A stretch of DNA of 64,000 bases from Celeribacter litoreus. GTDB lineage: Bacteria; Pseudomonadota; Alphaproteobacteria; Rhodobacterales; Rhodobacteraceae. The DNA lies in contig NZ_JAIUFY010000015.1 of assembly GCF_020165855.1 (NCBI RefSeq), positions 1-64,000 on the forward strand, given 5' to 3'. A program made the translations under genes and the position numbers. Positions 18,401 to 27,722 of this stretch are shown here, piece by piece. Positions within the stretch are counted from its first letter, which is position 1. Every line of letters begins with the position of its first letter. Under the pieces are notes generated by a model, which saw nothing but the letters and a program-made list of their open reading frames with translations, made no database searches and was not told the origin of the DNA.

Positions 18401-21400
18401 TACGCGCAGGCAGGTTTCTCGCCCGCGTCGGTCCAGCTTTTCGAAGCGCACGGCACCGGTACTGTCGCTGGCGACAAAGCCGAACTTGAGACCGTGAGCA
18501 GTATTCTCGCGGAGAGCGAAGCTCCGACGCGGTCGGTTGCCATCGGCTCTGTAAAAACGCTGATCGGTCACACAAAGGCCTCCGCGGGCATCGCGGGCCT
18601 GATCAAAGTTGTGAAGGGCCTGCACCACCGCGTGCTCCCGCCGCACGCCTTGGTCAAAACACCGAACGCCGTATTCCGCGCCGATGATACGCCGCTCTTC
18701 CTGTCGCAAGAACCGCGCCCTTGGATCGTGCCGGAGAATACGCCGCGCCGTGCCGGTGTGAGTGCATTCGGCTTTGGTGGTACAAACTTCCACGTAGCGC
18801 TCGAAGAATATGTTGACGCGGCCCAGCCGCTGCCGCTCGCGGATCCGGGCTCCGATCTTGTGCCGTTCGCTTTTGCTGCAAACTCTCGCGAAGGTCTCGT
18901 CAAACTGCTCGGACGCGTTGAAGCCGAAATGAAGCGTTCGCCAGCCGCAACTCTGGCTGATCTTGCATCGCTCGCTTATGCGGATACGGGTGCGTTCCGT
19001 CTGGCATTTATTGCCAAGGGGCGTGACGAATTGAGCTGTCTCGTGGCGGCTGCGAAAGCCTTCCTGACCGGACCAGAGGGTGCGTCCGCGCCAGAAGGTA
19101 TCTCCTTTAGCGATGCTCCCGCGCTGTTGAATGGTGGCAAACTCGCCTTCCTATTCTCCGGCCAAGGGGCGCAATACCCGGACATGCATCGCCAGACGGC
19201 GCTCATCGGGTCGCCGCTGTTGACGAGCCTGTGTCAGGCCGAGACGATCCTGTCCGGCACCCCGACGTTCCAGAAACTCGGCCGCCCGCTTGCCCGCCTG
19301 ATCTACCCGGGGGACTCGTTCCTGCCCGAAGATCGCAAGGCACAAATGGCCGCGCTCACCGCAACCGAAGTGGCTCAGCCAGCGCTGGGCGCGATCGAGA
19401 TGGGTCTGGCAGCGATGCTCAAAGACCTCGGTGTGTCTGCTGACATGGCTGCGGGTCACAGCTACGGTGAATTTGCGGCGCTCGCTGCCGCGGGTGTTCT
19501 GAACTTCGACGACCTGATCCGCCTCTCCGAGGCGCGTGGCCGGTCAATGGTCGAAAACGCCGATCCGGATGCGCCGGGCGCGATGATCGCGGTGAAGACC
19601 GACGCCGAAACCACGCGCGCCGCTGTTGCGGCGCTTGAGGACGTGACGGTCGCGAACCTCAACAGCCCGAAACAGACGGTTATTGCGGGTAGCGTTGCTG
19701 CTATGGATCGCGCGGCGAAGGTGCTCGAAGAGGCGGGTCTCCCGCATGTCCGTGTGCCTGTGTCGCAGGCCTTCCATTCGCCGCTGATGGAGCCTGCTCA
19801 GAAACAGTTCGCCGAGGCGCTGGCGCAGGCGACGTGGAACGCGCCGGCATTCCCGGTTTATTCCAACGTGACCGCAGAGCCGCATGATCCGGCCCGCATT
19901 CCGGAGGCCATGGCCGAGCACCTGATCAGCTCTGTCGATTTTGTGTCCGAAGTGCGCAACATGGTGCGCGATGGCGCCCGTGTGTTTGTCGAAGTTGGCC
20001 CCAAAGCCATTCTCGCCGACCGCGTTGGCGAGATTGTCGAAGATGCAGGTATCACGTCGATCGCGCTGGACCGCGGCAAAGGCAACGCCGAAGCGTTTAT
20101 GGAAGGGCTCGCGAAACTCTTCGTTTCCGGTGCCTCTGTCGATTTGCCGCTTCTTTGGAGCGGTTTGGCCCGCCCGATGCCGCGCTCGACCGGTGACGTC
20201 GGAAGCAACGCGTGGCTTCTGAACGGTGCCTATGCCCGCCGCGCCGACGCGCCGCGCCGCAATGTGGAGCCGCCTGCGCAGCCGCTTCTGTCGCAAACTG
20301 TTATCTCTCAAAACGTGCTCGTCAGTGCACCCACCCACGATGATGAGGAGTTGGAATTTATGGACATGAAATCGGATCAATTCTTCCCGACCGCGCAAGC
20401 GGCAGACGGGGGAGGCGATATGATGGCAAGCTATCATCGCATGATGAGCGAGTTCCTGCGCGTGCAGGAAAGCGTGATGCGCGCCTATCTGCAAAATGGC
20501 GGTGCTGCTTCTGGTGCCGCAATGCCCGCGCTTCCGGCGATGGCTGCTCCGGCGCCGGCCGCAGCGACGCCTCCGCCTGCACCTGCGCCGGTACCGACGA
20601 TGCCTGTCGCGGCCCCGGCTCCGGTCGCTACCGCACCTGTCGCAGCGCCGGCCCCGACGCCAGCTCCTGCGCCTGCTGTAGCCCCCGCGCCCGCCGTCGC
20701 CGAGGCACCCGCTGATGCGCCTGCCGCAGATATGACACCGGAAGCGACGCTCGCGACATTCACACAAATTGTCGCGGACAAAACCGGGTATCCGGAAGAT
20801 GCGCTGGACCCCGATCAGGGTCTCGAAGCCGATCTCGGCGTCGACTCGATCAAGCGTATGGAAATCCTCTCCACCATGCAGAAGGCGCTGCCGGAGCATC
20901 TTGCTGCCGCGATGCGTGGTCAGATGGACGCCGTGTCCCAACTCGCAACCATGCGCGAGATCGTTGACTTCGTGTTTGAGAACGCAGGTAAAGGCGGAGC
21001 GTCGGAAGGCGCTGCTGAGGGTTCGAACCCTTTTGATTTTGCCGGGGAAGCCGAGACAACCGCGCCAGCGGTGCTTCCCCGGTATATTCAGGTGCCCTTT
21101 GAGGAAAATGCCGATCATGTTCCGGTAGATTTTCCGGAGGACGCCTATGTCGTCGTGACCGAAAGCGCAGACGGCTTTCATGAGGCTGTGATTGCCGAAC
21201 TCTCCGCGAAGGGCCTCGAGGCTGTGTCCGTTCCCGTCGCGGACGCGGATGCAGCGTGGTTCGAGGCTCTGAACCTGAACGGGCGCACTCTGGGTCTGAT
21301 CCACTGTGCCAGCCGTGCGTTGATGCCCGAGGACGCTTTTGCGGATCTCAAGCTATGGCACAGCATTCATGAAGGCGGAACGAAAGCCGCGTTCGAGTTG

Positions 21401-23566
21401 ATTCAGGCCGCGCAGCCCTACGTGCAAAACGGCGGACGCTTTGTTGCTGTGACCGAGACCGGTGGTCTCTTTGGCCGTGACCCGCATGCCCCCGTCAAGA
21501 TGTCCACAGAGGCCGGTGTGGTTGGCTTGGTGAAAGCACTCTCTCTCGAATGGCGTGAAACCAGTAGCCTGAAGGTGATCGACCTCGACCCCACGGAGAC
21601 GCAAGGGGTTCAGGCCGCCCATGTGGTCAAGGAGTTGACGATGCGCCCTGGCCGTCGTGAGGCGGGGTATCCGAGCGGCATCCGCACGATTTTCCGGACC
21701 GAGGCCGCCGCGACCGAACCGCCGATCGAACCGGGCCTTGAGCCGACGTCTGAGTGGGTCGTTCTGGCCTCCGGTGGCGCACGCGGGATCACGGCGGAAT
21801 GCCTGCGGACCGTCGCGCCTGCTGGCTGCAAACTGGTCCTACTTGGCCGTTCTGCGCGTCCCGATCCGGAACCCGAAGATATGCGCGCTCTCGACGTGCC
21901 TGGCCTGCGCGCCCACTTCCTCGCCGACGTGCGTGCAAAGGGCGAAAAACCGCGTCCGGCCGACATTGAGAAACAGGTTCAGCGCCATCTTGGCATCCGC
22001 GACATGGATCGCAACATGCGCGACTTTGAGGCCATGGGCGCAACGGTGGATTACCGCGCCGTCGATGTGAACGACGCGGATGCGGTGAAAGCGCTTTGTG
22101 ACAATCTCATCGAGAGCTACGGCCGGATTGATATGTTCGTGCACGGTGCCGGTCTGATTGAAGATACGCAGTTCGAAAAGAAAACGCGTCAAAGCTTTGA
22201 TCGCGTGTTTGACACAAAGGTCGACAGCGCCCTGAACTTTGTGAACGCAATTTCGAACCCCGAGTTGAAGGCTGTGTGCTTCTTTACCTCTGTGGCGGGC
22301 CGTTATGGGAACCCGGGGCAGTCGGACTACGCGGCGGCCAACGAAACCCTGAACTTCTTTGCACGCACCCTCCAGGCGAAAGACGCGTCGAGTGTGCGGT
22401 TCAAGGCTATCAATTGGGGCCCGTGGGATGCGACCACGACCGGTGCCGGTATGGTTACTGACAGCACCCGAGCGCAGTTCTTGTCCCGCGGCATTGGCAT
22501 GTGCGAAGCGGTGCCGGGACGCGAATATTTCTATCGTGAAATGTTTTGGGCCGAGCCCGAACAGGTCGAGTCTGTTGCGTGGGTCGCCGATGGCGAGACA
22601 ATGGAAGCGCAGATTTGTGATCTGCCGCCGAACCCTGCAGAGCCGCCGCGTATTCAGGGACCTCTCCTTCTGAATAATGCGCAACGTACCGGTGATCGTG
22701 AGTTGCTCTGGCGGTTTGACATGGTGAGCGCACCTTACACGGACGACCATCGCTTTGATCGTCAGGCCGTTATGCCGATGGCGGGAATGATGCAGTTCTT
22801 CAGCGAAATTCCTGCGGCACTCGGAATTGATGCGCCTGTGACGGAGTTGCGCAACCTGCGAATGTTGCAGGGTCTGACACTCAAAAACGGTCCGATGGAT
22901 GTGCGAGTCGTGCTTTCAGACGGTGAAGATGGCGTGTTCAACGCCCGCGTCTATTCGACGACCGGAAAGCCGCGTGTCCTTTATCAGGCGGATCTGGTGA
23001 TGGCCGAAGCCGTGCCAGCAGCGGGGATCGCTCCGGACGGGATTGACGGCATTGAGGCATACCACGGTCCGTCCGTCGGCTATATCTACCGAAGCTGGCT
23101 CAGCCACGGGCCTCGCTTCCAGACACTGGAAGAGATTACCGCGCTTGATCACAGCCGCATCCGGACGCGCGTTCACGCGACGGATCCACTTTCCTTCGTG
23201 CCGCACGGCACCGGTCGGAACTGGAACTATGATCCGGGACTGATTGACGGAATGTTGCAGGTGCTGTGGGTTTGGACCCGCATTGTTCACAACATTTCGT
23301 GTTTGCCTCTCGGGGCTGCGTCGGTTCAGCGCTTTGACGGTGATCCGTCGAAAGGCCCGCTCTGGGTCGAGACCGATGATGTCCTGTTGAGCGACACAAA
23401 CGAAATGACCGCCAATGTGCGTGCCTTTGATGCGGATGGACGTCTGGTCTATCGCGTCAACGGCTTCCGCGTGCAATGTTCCGGCACCCTTAACCGCCTT
23501 GGCGGCGGGTGGCCCGGCGGCGAACGAGAAGACGAAAAGACGCTGACGCAGAAGGTGGCGGAGTGA
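15419..23566 (+). CDS. PUFA/hgl-type polyketide synthase: NPD-NPD-KS-AT-ACP-KR-DH
   Basis: A 2715-residue iterative type I synthase resembling PfaA/HglE proteins. Residues 1-235 look like a degenerate nitropropane-dioxygenase-type barrel. Residues 320-640 are an intact-looking PfaD-like flavin enoyl reductase (FPIFQGPMTRVSD; GRECGGHIGP). KS spans about 683-1126 with Cys in DAACASS and His in EAHGTG and IGHTKA. AT spans about 1240-1560 with GHSYGE. A Pro/Ala linker (1695-1770) leads to one ACP with GVDSIKR (Ser near 1810). KR is about 2110-2330 (SGGARGIT; Ser, Tyr, Asn in TSVAGRYGNPGQSDYAAAN). The DH is about 2440-2700 (DHRFDRQAVMP; DPGLIDGMLQ). All steps for full reduction are in one chain. 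The next gene overlaps by GTGA. The chain product is unknown. Confidence 0.9.
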   Translation: MSNRTQAKPVEDICYVFVANGLDTTACIRAAEKSGALGFWSVPSSFDAEKIASGVAGFAKAGIGSLGLYLPSKDALKSVKSLPSGLVGAVCAPADVLRGAGNILRGLAGDISVWAEVTRWSDDLEKLPNAVTGYVLKGHECSGAVSEQTTFILLQEFSRKTEKPLVARGGISPETAAASSVAGAAGVMLDDQIVLLPEAGLKDTKLRTRIAGLSGGETAQIEDLRGGAYVRGFALNTRAEEQVWADKMLADPDATLAAAGDLSWAEGDLMPGGQGLALAQGVLEKYATLGRFINAIRKAQVELPLAAADRAVLREGSDLAKTNGTRFPIFQGPMTRVSDVSDFFVRVADGGGLPFAALALLRGEQAEKLLAQAEAQMEGKPWGVGLLGFAGTKVLAPQFEAIAKHKPNFAVVAGARIDQLQNLEAQGIRAYAHVASASMLAHYLEEGITRFIIEGRECGGHIGPVSSFVLWSAILAELGRNPIALKKARKLRVIFAGGIHDDQSAAMISTLAEPLAARGAQIGVLMGTAYLFTPEIVESGAILKDFQEVAISCDETQALWEGPGFASRCAITPITEEFRAKRSELQARHASLPEIRETLETYTLGRLRMATKGLARVGDEGKLTEIEPEQRRREGMYMIGQVAAMHDKVHTIAELHDTVTNGACAYLEDFVEDHPKAPSVIKTPPPADIAIVGMSTLLPGSDTLEGYWRRILSGESAIREIPSDRWSLATYFSEDRDARDMVYSMRGGFLPDIVFNPLDYGIPPATIPSVDPMQLLALEVVSDAMKDASMGTDSPFDRERMSVVLGFSGGLGEVGSQYATRSELKRLFGDVPEEVLDRLPEWTEDSFSGLLPNVAAGRVANRFDFGGSNQTVDAACASSLAALYAAVQELETGRADTVVAGGVDTLQNPFGYLCFAKTKALSPRGVCNTFDAASDGIVISEGLAAVVLKRLSDAERDGDRVYAVIKGVGASSDGRAKGLTAPLPKGQKRAFRRAYAQAGFSPASVQLFEAHGTGTVAGDKAELETVSSILAESEAPTRSVAIGSVKTLIGHTKASAGIAGLIKVVKGLHHRVLPPHALVKTPNAVFRADDTPLFLSQEPRPWIVPENTPRRAGVSAFGFGGTNFHVALEEYVDAAQPLPLADPGSDLVPFAFAANSREGLVKLLGRVEAEMKRSPAATLADLASLAYADTGAFRLAFIAKGRDELSCLVAAAKAFLTGPEGASAPEGISFSDAPALLNGGKLAFLFSGQGAQYPDMHRQTALIGSPLLTSLCQAETILSGTPTFQKLGRPLARLIYPGDSFLPEDRKAQMAALTATEVAQPALGAIEMGLAAMLKDLGVSADMAAGHSYGEFAALAAAGVLNFDDLIRLSEARGRSMVENADPDAPGAMIAVKTDAETTRAAVAALEDVTVANLNSPKQTVIAGSVAAMDRAAKVLEEAGLPHVRVPVSQAFHSPLMEPAQKQFAEALAQATWNAPAFPVYSNVTAEPHDPARIPEAMAEHLISSVDFVSEVRNMVRDGARVFVEVGPKAILADRVGEIVEDAGITSIALDRGKGNAEAFMEGLAKLFVSGASVDLPLLWSGLARPMPRSTGDVGSNAWLLNGAYARRADAPRRNVEPPAQPLLSQTVISQNVLVSAPTHDDEELEFMDMKSDQFFPTAQAADGGGDMMASYHRMMSEFLRVQESVMRAYLQNGGAASGAAMPALPAMAAPAPAAATPPPAPAPVPTMPVAAPAPVATAPVAAPAPTPAPAPAVAPAPAVAEAPADAPAADMTPEATLATFTQIVADKTGYPEDALDPDQGLEADLGVDSIKRMEILSTMQKALPEHLAAAMRGQMDAVSQLATMREIVDFVFENAGKGGASEGAAEGSNPFDFAGEAETTAPAVLPRYIQVPFEENADHVPVDFPEDAYVVVTESADGFHEAVIAELSAKGLEAVSVPVADADAAWFEALNLNGRTLGLIHCASRALMPEDAFADLKLWHSIHEGGTKAAFELIQAAQPYVQNGGRFVAVTETGGLFGRDPHAPVKMSTEAGVVGLVKALSLEWRETSSLKVIDLDPTETQGVQAAHVVKELTMRPGRREAGYPSGIRTIFRTEAAATEPPIEPGLEPTSEWVVLASGGARGITAECLRTVAPAGCKLVLLGRSARPDPEPEDMRALDVPGLRAHFLADVRAKGEKPRPADIEKQVQRHLGIRDMDRNMRDFEAMGATVDYRAVDVNDADAVKALCDNLIESYGRIDMFVHGAGLIEDTQFEKKTRQSFDRVFDTKVDSALNFVNAISNPELKAVCFFTSVAGRYGNPGQSDYAAANETLNFFARTLQAKDASSVRFKAINWGPWDATTTGAGMVTDSTRAQFLSRGIGMCEAVPGREYFYREMFWAEPEQVESVAWVADGETMEAQICDLPPNPAEPPRIQGPLLLNNAQRTGDRELLWRFDMVSAPYTDDHRFDRQAVMPMAGMMQFFSEIPAALGIDAPVTELRNLRMLQGLTLKNGPMDVRVVLSDGEDGVFNARVYSTTGKPRVLYQADLVMAEAVPAAGIAPDGIDGIEAYHGPSVGYIYRSWLSHGPRFQTLEEITALDHSRIRTRVHATDPLSFVPHGTGRNWNYDPGLIDGMLQVLWVWTRIVHNISCLPLGAASVQRFDGDPSKGPLWVETDDVLLSDTNEMTANVRAFDADGRLVYRVNGFRVQCSGTLNRLGGGWPGGEREDEKTLTQKVAE

Positions 23567-26500
23567 GCAACTATTCAGGCGACATCGCCATTGTAGGTAT
23601 GGCGGGCATCTATCCGGATGCGGAAGACATTGATGCGTTCTGGGGGAATATTCTTGCCAAACATGATGCAGTGACAGAGGCGCCGGCCGAATGGCTGGGC
23701 GCATCGGACCTGTATGATCCGACCTCCGATGAACTCATGGCCATCTATACGAAAAAAGGTGGTTTCCTCGGCGATCTGTCTCGGTTCAACTCTGCTGAGT
23801 TCGGGACGATGCCACGCTCTGTCATCGGTGCGCAGCCGGACCAGTTTATGGCCCTGCGCATTTGTAGTGATGCGTTGATTGATGCCGGCTATAAGGCGGG
23901 GCAAACCGATCACACGCGCACGGGTGTGATCCTCGGGCATGCGGTGCACGCACACCGGTCGAACACGAACGGAATTCAGCAGGCCTGGTTCAACAGTCAG
24001 CTGCGTTACTACCTTCAGGCGCTGTTCCCGGATGCGGACGAGGCGACGATCAAACTTGCCTCGGATAAAGTTCAGCAGAAGCTGCCGGTTATTGAGGCGG
24101 AGTCTATTCCCGGACTTGTGCCGAATATCATGACCGGGCGGGTGGCCAACCGTCTCGATCTGATGGGGCCGAACTATATCATTGATGCAGCCTGTTCCTC
24201 GTCCTTGATCACGGTCGAACTCGCGGCGAACGAACTTCGCGCCGGAAATGCCGACATGATGATCGCCGGTGGTGTGAACACCACCACATCGCCGCTCGTG
24301 TATTCCGTGTTCTGTAGCGTTGAGGCTCTGTCTCCGACCGGCAAGATCCGCCCGTTCTCGAATGAGGCCAACGGCACGATTTTGGGTGAAGGCGCCGGTG
24401 CAGTGGTACTCAAACGGCTCGAGGATGCTCTGGCGGCCGATGACCGGATTTATGCCGTTGTGAAAGCGGTCGGTCAGTCCTCAGACGGTAAAAGCTCCGG
24501 TCTGATGGCACCCCGCTTTGAAGGCGAAGTGCTCGCGATGCGTCGGGCCTATGAGCAGTGCGGACTTGATCCGCGGAGCGTGGGACTTGTCGAAGCGCAC
24601 GGCACAGGTATTCCGCTCGGGGATCGGACGGAGATTTCCGCTCTGCGCGAAATTTTCGGCACCCGCGATGGCGACATTCCGAGCATTCCGATTGGGTCTG
24701 TGAAGTCCATGATCGGCCACTGTATTCCTGCTGCGGGGTCTGCCGCGATCATCAAGAATGCGCTCGCGCTGACCAATCGCGTTATTCCGCCGACTCTCTG
24801 CGATGAGGTGAATGAAGACCTCGGGATTGCCGACACGCCGTTCTACGTCTCCACAGAAGCCCGTCCATGGGTCCACTCGGCGAAGACACCGCGCCGTGCC
24901 GCGATCAATGCATTCGGTTTTGGTGGCATCAATGCCCATATCGTCCTCGAGGAGTCTCCGGTCGGCCGGGAGATGGATGCAACCGCGACGTTTATGCCGC
25001 GTGCAGCGTCTGCGAAGCCAGCGGAACAGATTTTCGTTCTTGGTGCGGATTCGCCTGATGTCATGGCACAAGCGGTTTCCGGACTGCGCGATGCGGCGGA
25101 AGGGCTCGAAGAAGAGGCTTTTGCAGAGCTTGCTCGGAACAGTTGGAGTGTGGTTGGTGCGGCGCCCGCACGTCTGGCGGTTGTCGCGACCGATCCGGCA
25201 GACCTCGCAAAGAAGTTGGCGGCGGCAGAGAAACACCTCGCGAAAGACGCGACAAAGTCGCTCCAGACGCGCAACGGCCTCTATTATGAGCCGAGCCCGA
25301 TTGAGGGCAAAACCGCGTTCCTGTTCCCGGGCGAAATGGCGCAGTATCCGGATATGATGGCGGACGCCGTGATGACCTTCCCGCAGATGCGGGCGTGGTT
25401 CGATCAAATCTCAAGCCTGTTTGATGGTGAGCGAGATCTGCGGTTGCAGGATGTCATTTTCCCGCCGACCTCTGGTCTCACCGAAGAAGGGGCGAGCAAG
25501 CTCGAAGCGCGGATGCATAGCGTCGATTTCGGCTCCGAAATGGTGTTTGCTGCGGATCAGGCGATCTTTGGAATGTTGCAGGCGCTTGGGGTGCAGCCGG
25601 ATGGGCTGCTCGGACATTCGACTGGCGAGAACGCTGCGATTGTGGCGAGCGGCTGGTTCGGTATGGACAGCGAGCAGGTCGGTGACACGATCAAGAAAAT
25701 GAACGGCGTCTTCAACAGTGTGAACTCGTCCGGCGAGATTCCGGAAGGGCAGTTGCTGACCATTGCTGGGCTCGACCGCGAGGCGTTCACAGCAGCTTTT
25801 GAAAAGCAAAGTGGCCTGCACTTTACGATGGACAACTGCCCGAACCAGGCGATTGTCTTCGGTCCGGCCGACACCATCGACGCGCTGCAGAAAGACGTGG
25901 TTGAGCAGGGCGCGGTTTGTACGAAACTCCCGATTTCCTGGGGCTATCACACCGAATACGTTGCCCCGATGGCGAAAGGCTTTGGGGAACTGTTCTCTGA
26001 TCTTGAGATGAACCCGACGTCGCTCGAGCTATGGTCTTGCGCGACTGCGAAGCCGTTCGCGAAAAATCGTGAGGAATTCCTCGAAACGGCAATCGCCCAG
26101 TATGTGAGCCGCGTGGCTTTCCGCGAGGCGATTGAGAATATGCATGCGGCAGGCTACACGCGCTTTGTCGAATGTGGGCCGAACGCGACATTGACCGCGT
26201 TTGTGCGGGACATCCTGCCGAAGGAACGCATTCTCGCTGTGTCCGCCGACAACCGTCGGCGTGGGATGGTGTCGCAACTTCGCCACCTCGTTGCGCAAAT
26301 GTTCACTGCTGGGGGCGATCTCGGGTATCCGGAGCGCCTCGATCACAAATCTGACGCCGCAGAAGAGGCGCGCCAAGAGCTGCGCGCGAAGCGCCGCAAG
26401 GCGATGCCGCTCCCGTCGAACCTGCCGTTCCCGGAACTCGATGAGGCCGAGAAGACAGAATTGCGCGCACTGCTAGGTGCCGGTCAGGTCGCGTCTGCGC

Positions 26501-27339
26501 CATCTGCTCCAGTGACGATTGTGCAGCAGGCTCACAACGGCGATGCTGCTGTCGGTCAGCACTTGTCTATGATGAATTCCTTCCTCTCGGGGCAGGAACG
26601 TGTCGCCCATGAGGCGTTGGGCGCGCGCAAGGCACAGATCCGTGTTCTTGATATCTCGGATCAGTTTGCACTTCCGATGGCCTATCGTGGGATCCTGATG
26701 GAAGGTCTGCCGACGCCGCGCGGAATGGCAAACCATCTTCATCCGGCGGAGCAGGAAACTGCGAGCTATATGGCTGGTGAGGATGCGAGTTCGGACCGCT
26801 GGGCCCATTGGAGCCTCGGCCGTCTCGCCGTCAAACGCGCCGCACGGGACTATCTCGGTCTTGTGGGGGAAACGGCGTCTGATCGCGAGATTTGCATCGT
26901 AAAATCCGACCTCGGTGCACCGAAAGTCTTGCTCCCCGAAAGGGGCCTTGAGTTGCCCGGCACTACCATTGCCCATGCGGGCGGCATGGCCATTGGTGCC
27001 GTCGCGGCACCGCCCTATCGCATTGGCATCGACTATGATTTTCCGGAGCGCATCCGCGATGCAGAGAGCCTATTGGCGTCGATCCTATCTCCGCGCGAGC
27101 GTGAGGTCGTGCCGGTTGTCGCGAATGCGTGGAGTGCCACGCTCTATTGGACGATCAAGGAAGCCGCCGCGAAAACTTTGGGCACCGGGCTTCAAGGACG
27201 CCCAGAAACCTTCGAAATCGTGGAATTCGACCAGCATGCTGCAACTGCGAAGGTTGAATATCAGGGTCAAAAGGTTGATACCCAATCCCGTCAGATGGGC
27301 GCAGGTATCTGCACCATCGGCTACTGTGTGTCTCATTGA
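23563..27339 (+). CDS. KS-AT-phosphopantetheinyl transferase fusion
   Basis: A 1258-residue protein. KS spans about 5-460 with an intact triad: Cys in DAACSSS, His in EAHGTG and in IGHCIPAAG, so it is not a chain-length factor lacking Cys. AT spans about 584-900 with the elbow GHSTGE. Residues about 1025-1258 are a Sfp-type 4'-phosphopantetheinyl transferase: IAHAGG, GIDYD (Mg-binding acid) and WTIKEAAAKTLG. There is no ACP inside; it must work with the ACP of the preceding synthase and the free ACP that follows. Start GTG 23563 overlaps the previous stop and follows GGTGGCGGAG. In the Pfa systems PPTase is a separate gene (PfaE), so its fusion here is notable. It gives the cluster its own carrier-activating activity. 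Confidence 0.9.
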   Translation: MSNYSGDIAIVGMAGIYPDAEDIDAFWGNILAKHDAVTEAPAEWLGASDLYDPTSDELMAIYTKKGGFLGDLSRFNSAEFGTMPRSVIGAQPDQFMALRICSDALIDAGYKAGQTDHTRTGVILGHAVHAHRSNTNGIQQAWFNSQLRYYLQALFPDADEATIKLASDKVQQKLPVIEAESIPGLVPNIMTGRVANRLDLMGPNYIIDAACSSSLITVELAANELRAGNADMMIAGGVNTTTSPLVYSVFCSVEALSPTGKIRPFSNEANGTILGEGAGAVVLKRLEDALAADDRIYAVVKAVGQSSDGKSSGLMAPRFEGEVLAMRRAYEQCGLDPRSVGLVEAHGTGIPLGDRTEISALREIFGTRDGDIPSIPIGSVKSMIGHCIPAAGSAAIIKNALALTNRVIPPTLCDEVNEDLGIADTPFYVSTEARPWVHSAKTPRRAAINAFGFGGINAHIVLEESPVGREMDATATFMPRAASAKPAEQIFVLGADSPDVMAQAVSGLRDAAEGLEEEAFAELARNSWSVVGAAPARLAVVATDPADLAKKLAAAEKHLAKDATKSLQTRNGLYYEPSPIEGKTAFLFPGEMAQYPDMMADAVMTFPQMRAWFDQISSLFDGERDLRLQDVIFPPTSGLTEEGASKLEARMHSVDFGSEMVFAADQAIFGMLQALGVQPDGLLGHSTGENAAIVASGWFGMDSEQVGDTIKKMNGVFNSVNSSGEIPEGQLLTIAGLDREAFTAAFEKQSGLHFTMDNCPNQAIVFGPADTIDALQKDVVEQGAVCTKLPISWGYHTEYVAPMAKGFGELFSDLEMNPTSLELWSCATAKPFAKNREEFLETAIAQYVSRVAFREAIENMHAAGYTRFVECGPNATLTAFVRDILPKERILAVSADNRRRGMVSQLRHLVAQMFTAGGDLGYPERLDHKSDAAEEARQELRAKRRKAMPLPSNLPFPELDEAEKTELRALLGAGQVASAPSAPVTIVQQAHNGDAAVGQHLSMMNSFLSGQERVAHEALGARKAQIRVLDISDQFALPMAYRGILMEGLPTPRGMANHLHPAEQETASYMAGEDASSDRWAHWSLGRLAVKRAARDYLGLVGETASDREICIVKSDLGAPKVLLPERGLELPGTTIAHAGGMAIGAVAAPPYRIGIDYDFPERIRDAESLLASILSPREREVVPVVANAWSATLYWTIKEAAAKTLGTGLQGRPETFEIVEFDQHAATAKVEYQGQKVDTQSRQMGAGICTIGYCVSH

Positions 27340-27419
27340 CGGGCGAGGGGAGGCCCGTGACGTGACCACGAAATGTTAAAGAGGGCGCGAGCCCGTGCCT
27401 ATTACGTGCGAGAAAGAAA

Positions 27420-27698
27420 ATGAGTAAGGACACAGTCGATCAAACGGTCGTATCCACCCTGGAAGACTTCATCCAAGACTGGGGGCTGGATGCTGAGATC
27501 ACGCCAGAAACGACCATCGTGGCAGATTTGGAGTTCGACTCCATCGACGTGATCCAGTTCACCGTCGCGCTGGAGAGCGCCTTCGGGAACAAGAAACTCG
27601 GCTTTCAGGATCTGCTGATGCAGGAAGGTCGCTACGTGGACGACCTGTCCGTGGGTCAGTTCCAGACCTTCGTCGCGACACGTCTCGCAGCAGCCTAA
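27420..27698 (+). CDS. Free acyl carrier protein
   Basis: A 92-residue acidic acyl carrier protein. The phosphopantetheine attachment site is in LEFDSIDVIQF (Ser near residue 41), between the helices expected for the ACP fold. It lies 80 bases after the KS-AT-PPTase gene, whose C-terminal domain is the obvious enzyme for its activation. A short hairpin (ACGGGC/GCCCGT, 27339-27358) occupies the gap. The probable role is to hold a starter or finished chain that is passed between the two synthase proteins or to the downstream hydrolases; this is inference. Confidence 0.9.
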   Translation: MSKDTVDQTVVSTLEDFIQDWGLDAEITPETTIVADLEFDSIDVIQFTVALESAFGNKKLGFQDLLMQEGRYVDDLSVGQFQTFVATRLAAA

Positions 27699-27722
27699 TT
27701 TATACGTCCGGGAGGGCCAAAA

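Noticed and set aside
20505-20740. Repeated GCC/CCG-rich pattern that could pass for a tandem repeat or CRISPR-like array
   Set aside because: It is in frame and encodes the Pro/Ala linker before the ACP; no spacer-repeat structure.
19544-21304. A long open minus-strand frame (586 residues) inside the synthase gene
   Set aside because: It is antisense to well-conserved KS/AT/ACP sequence, reads as Arg/His-rich low-quality protein, and is a by-product of GC-rich coding on the plus strand.
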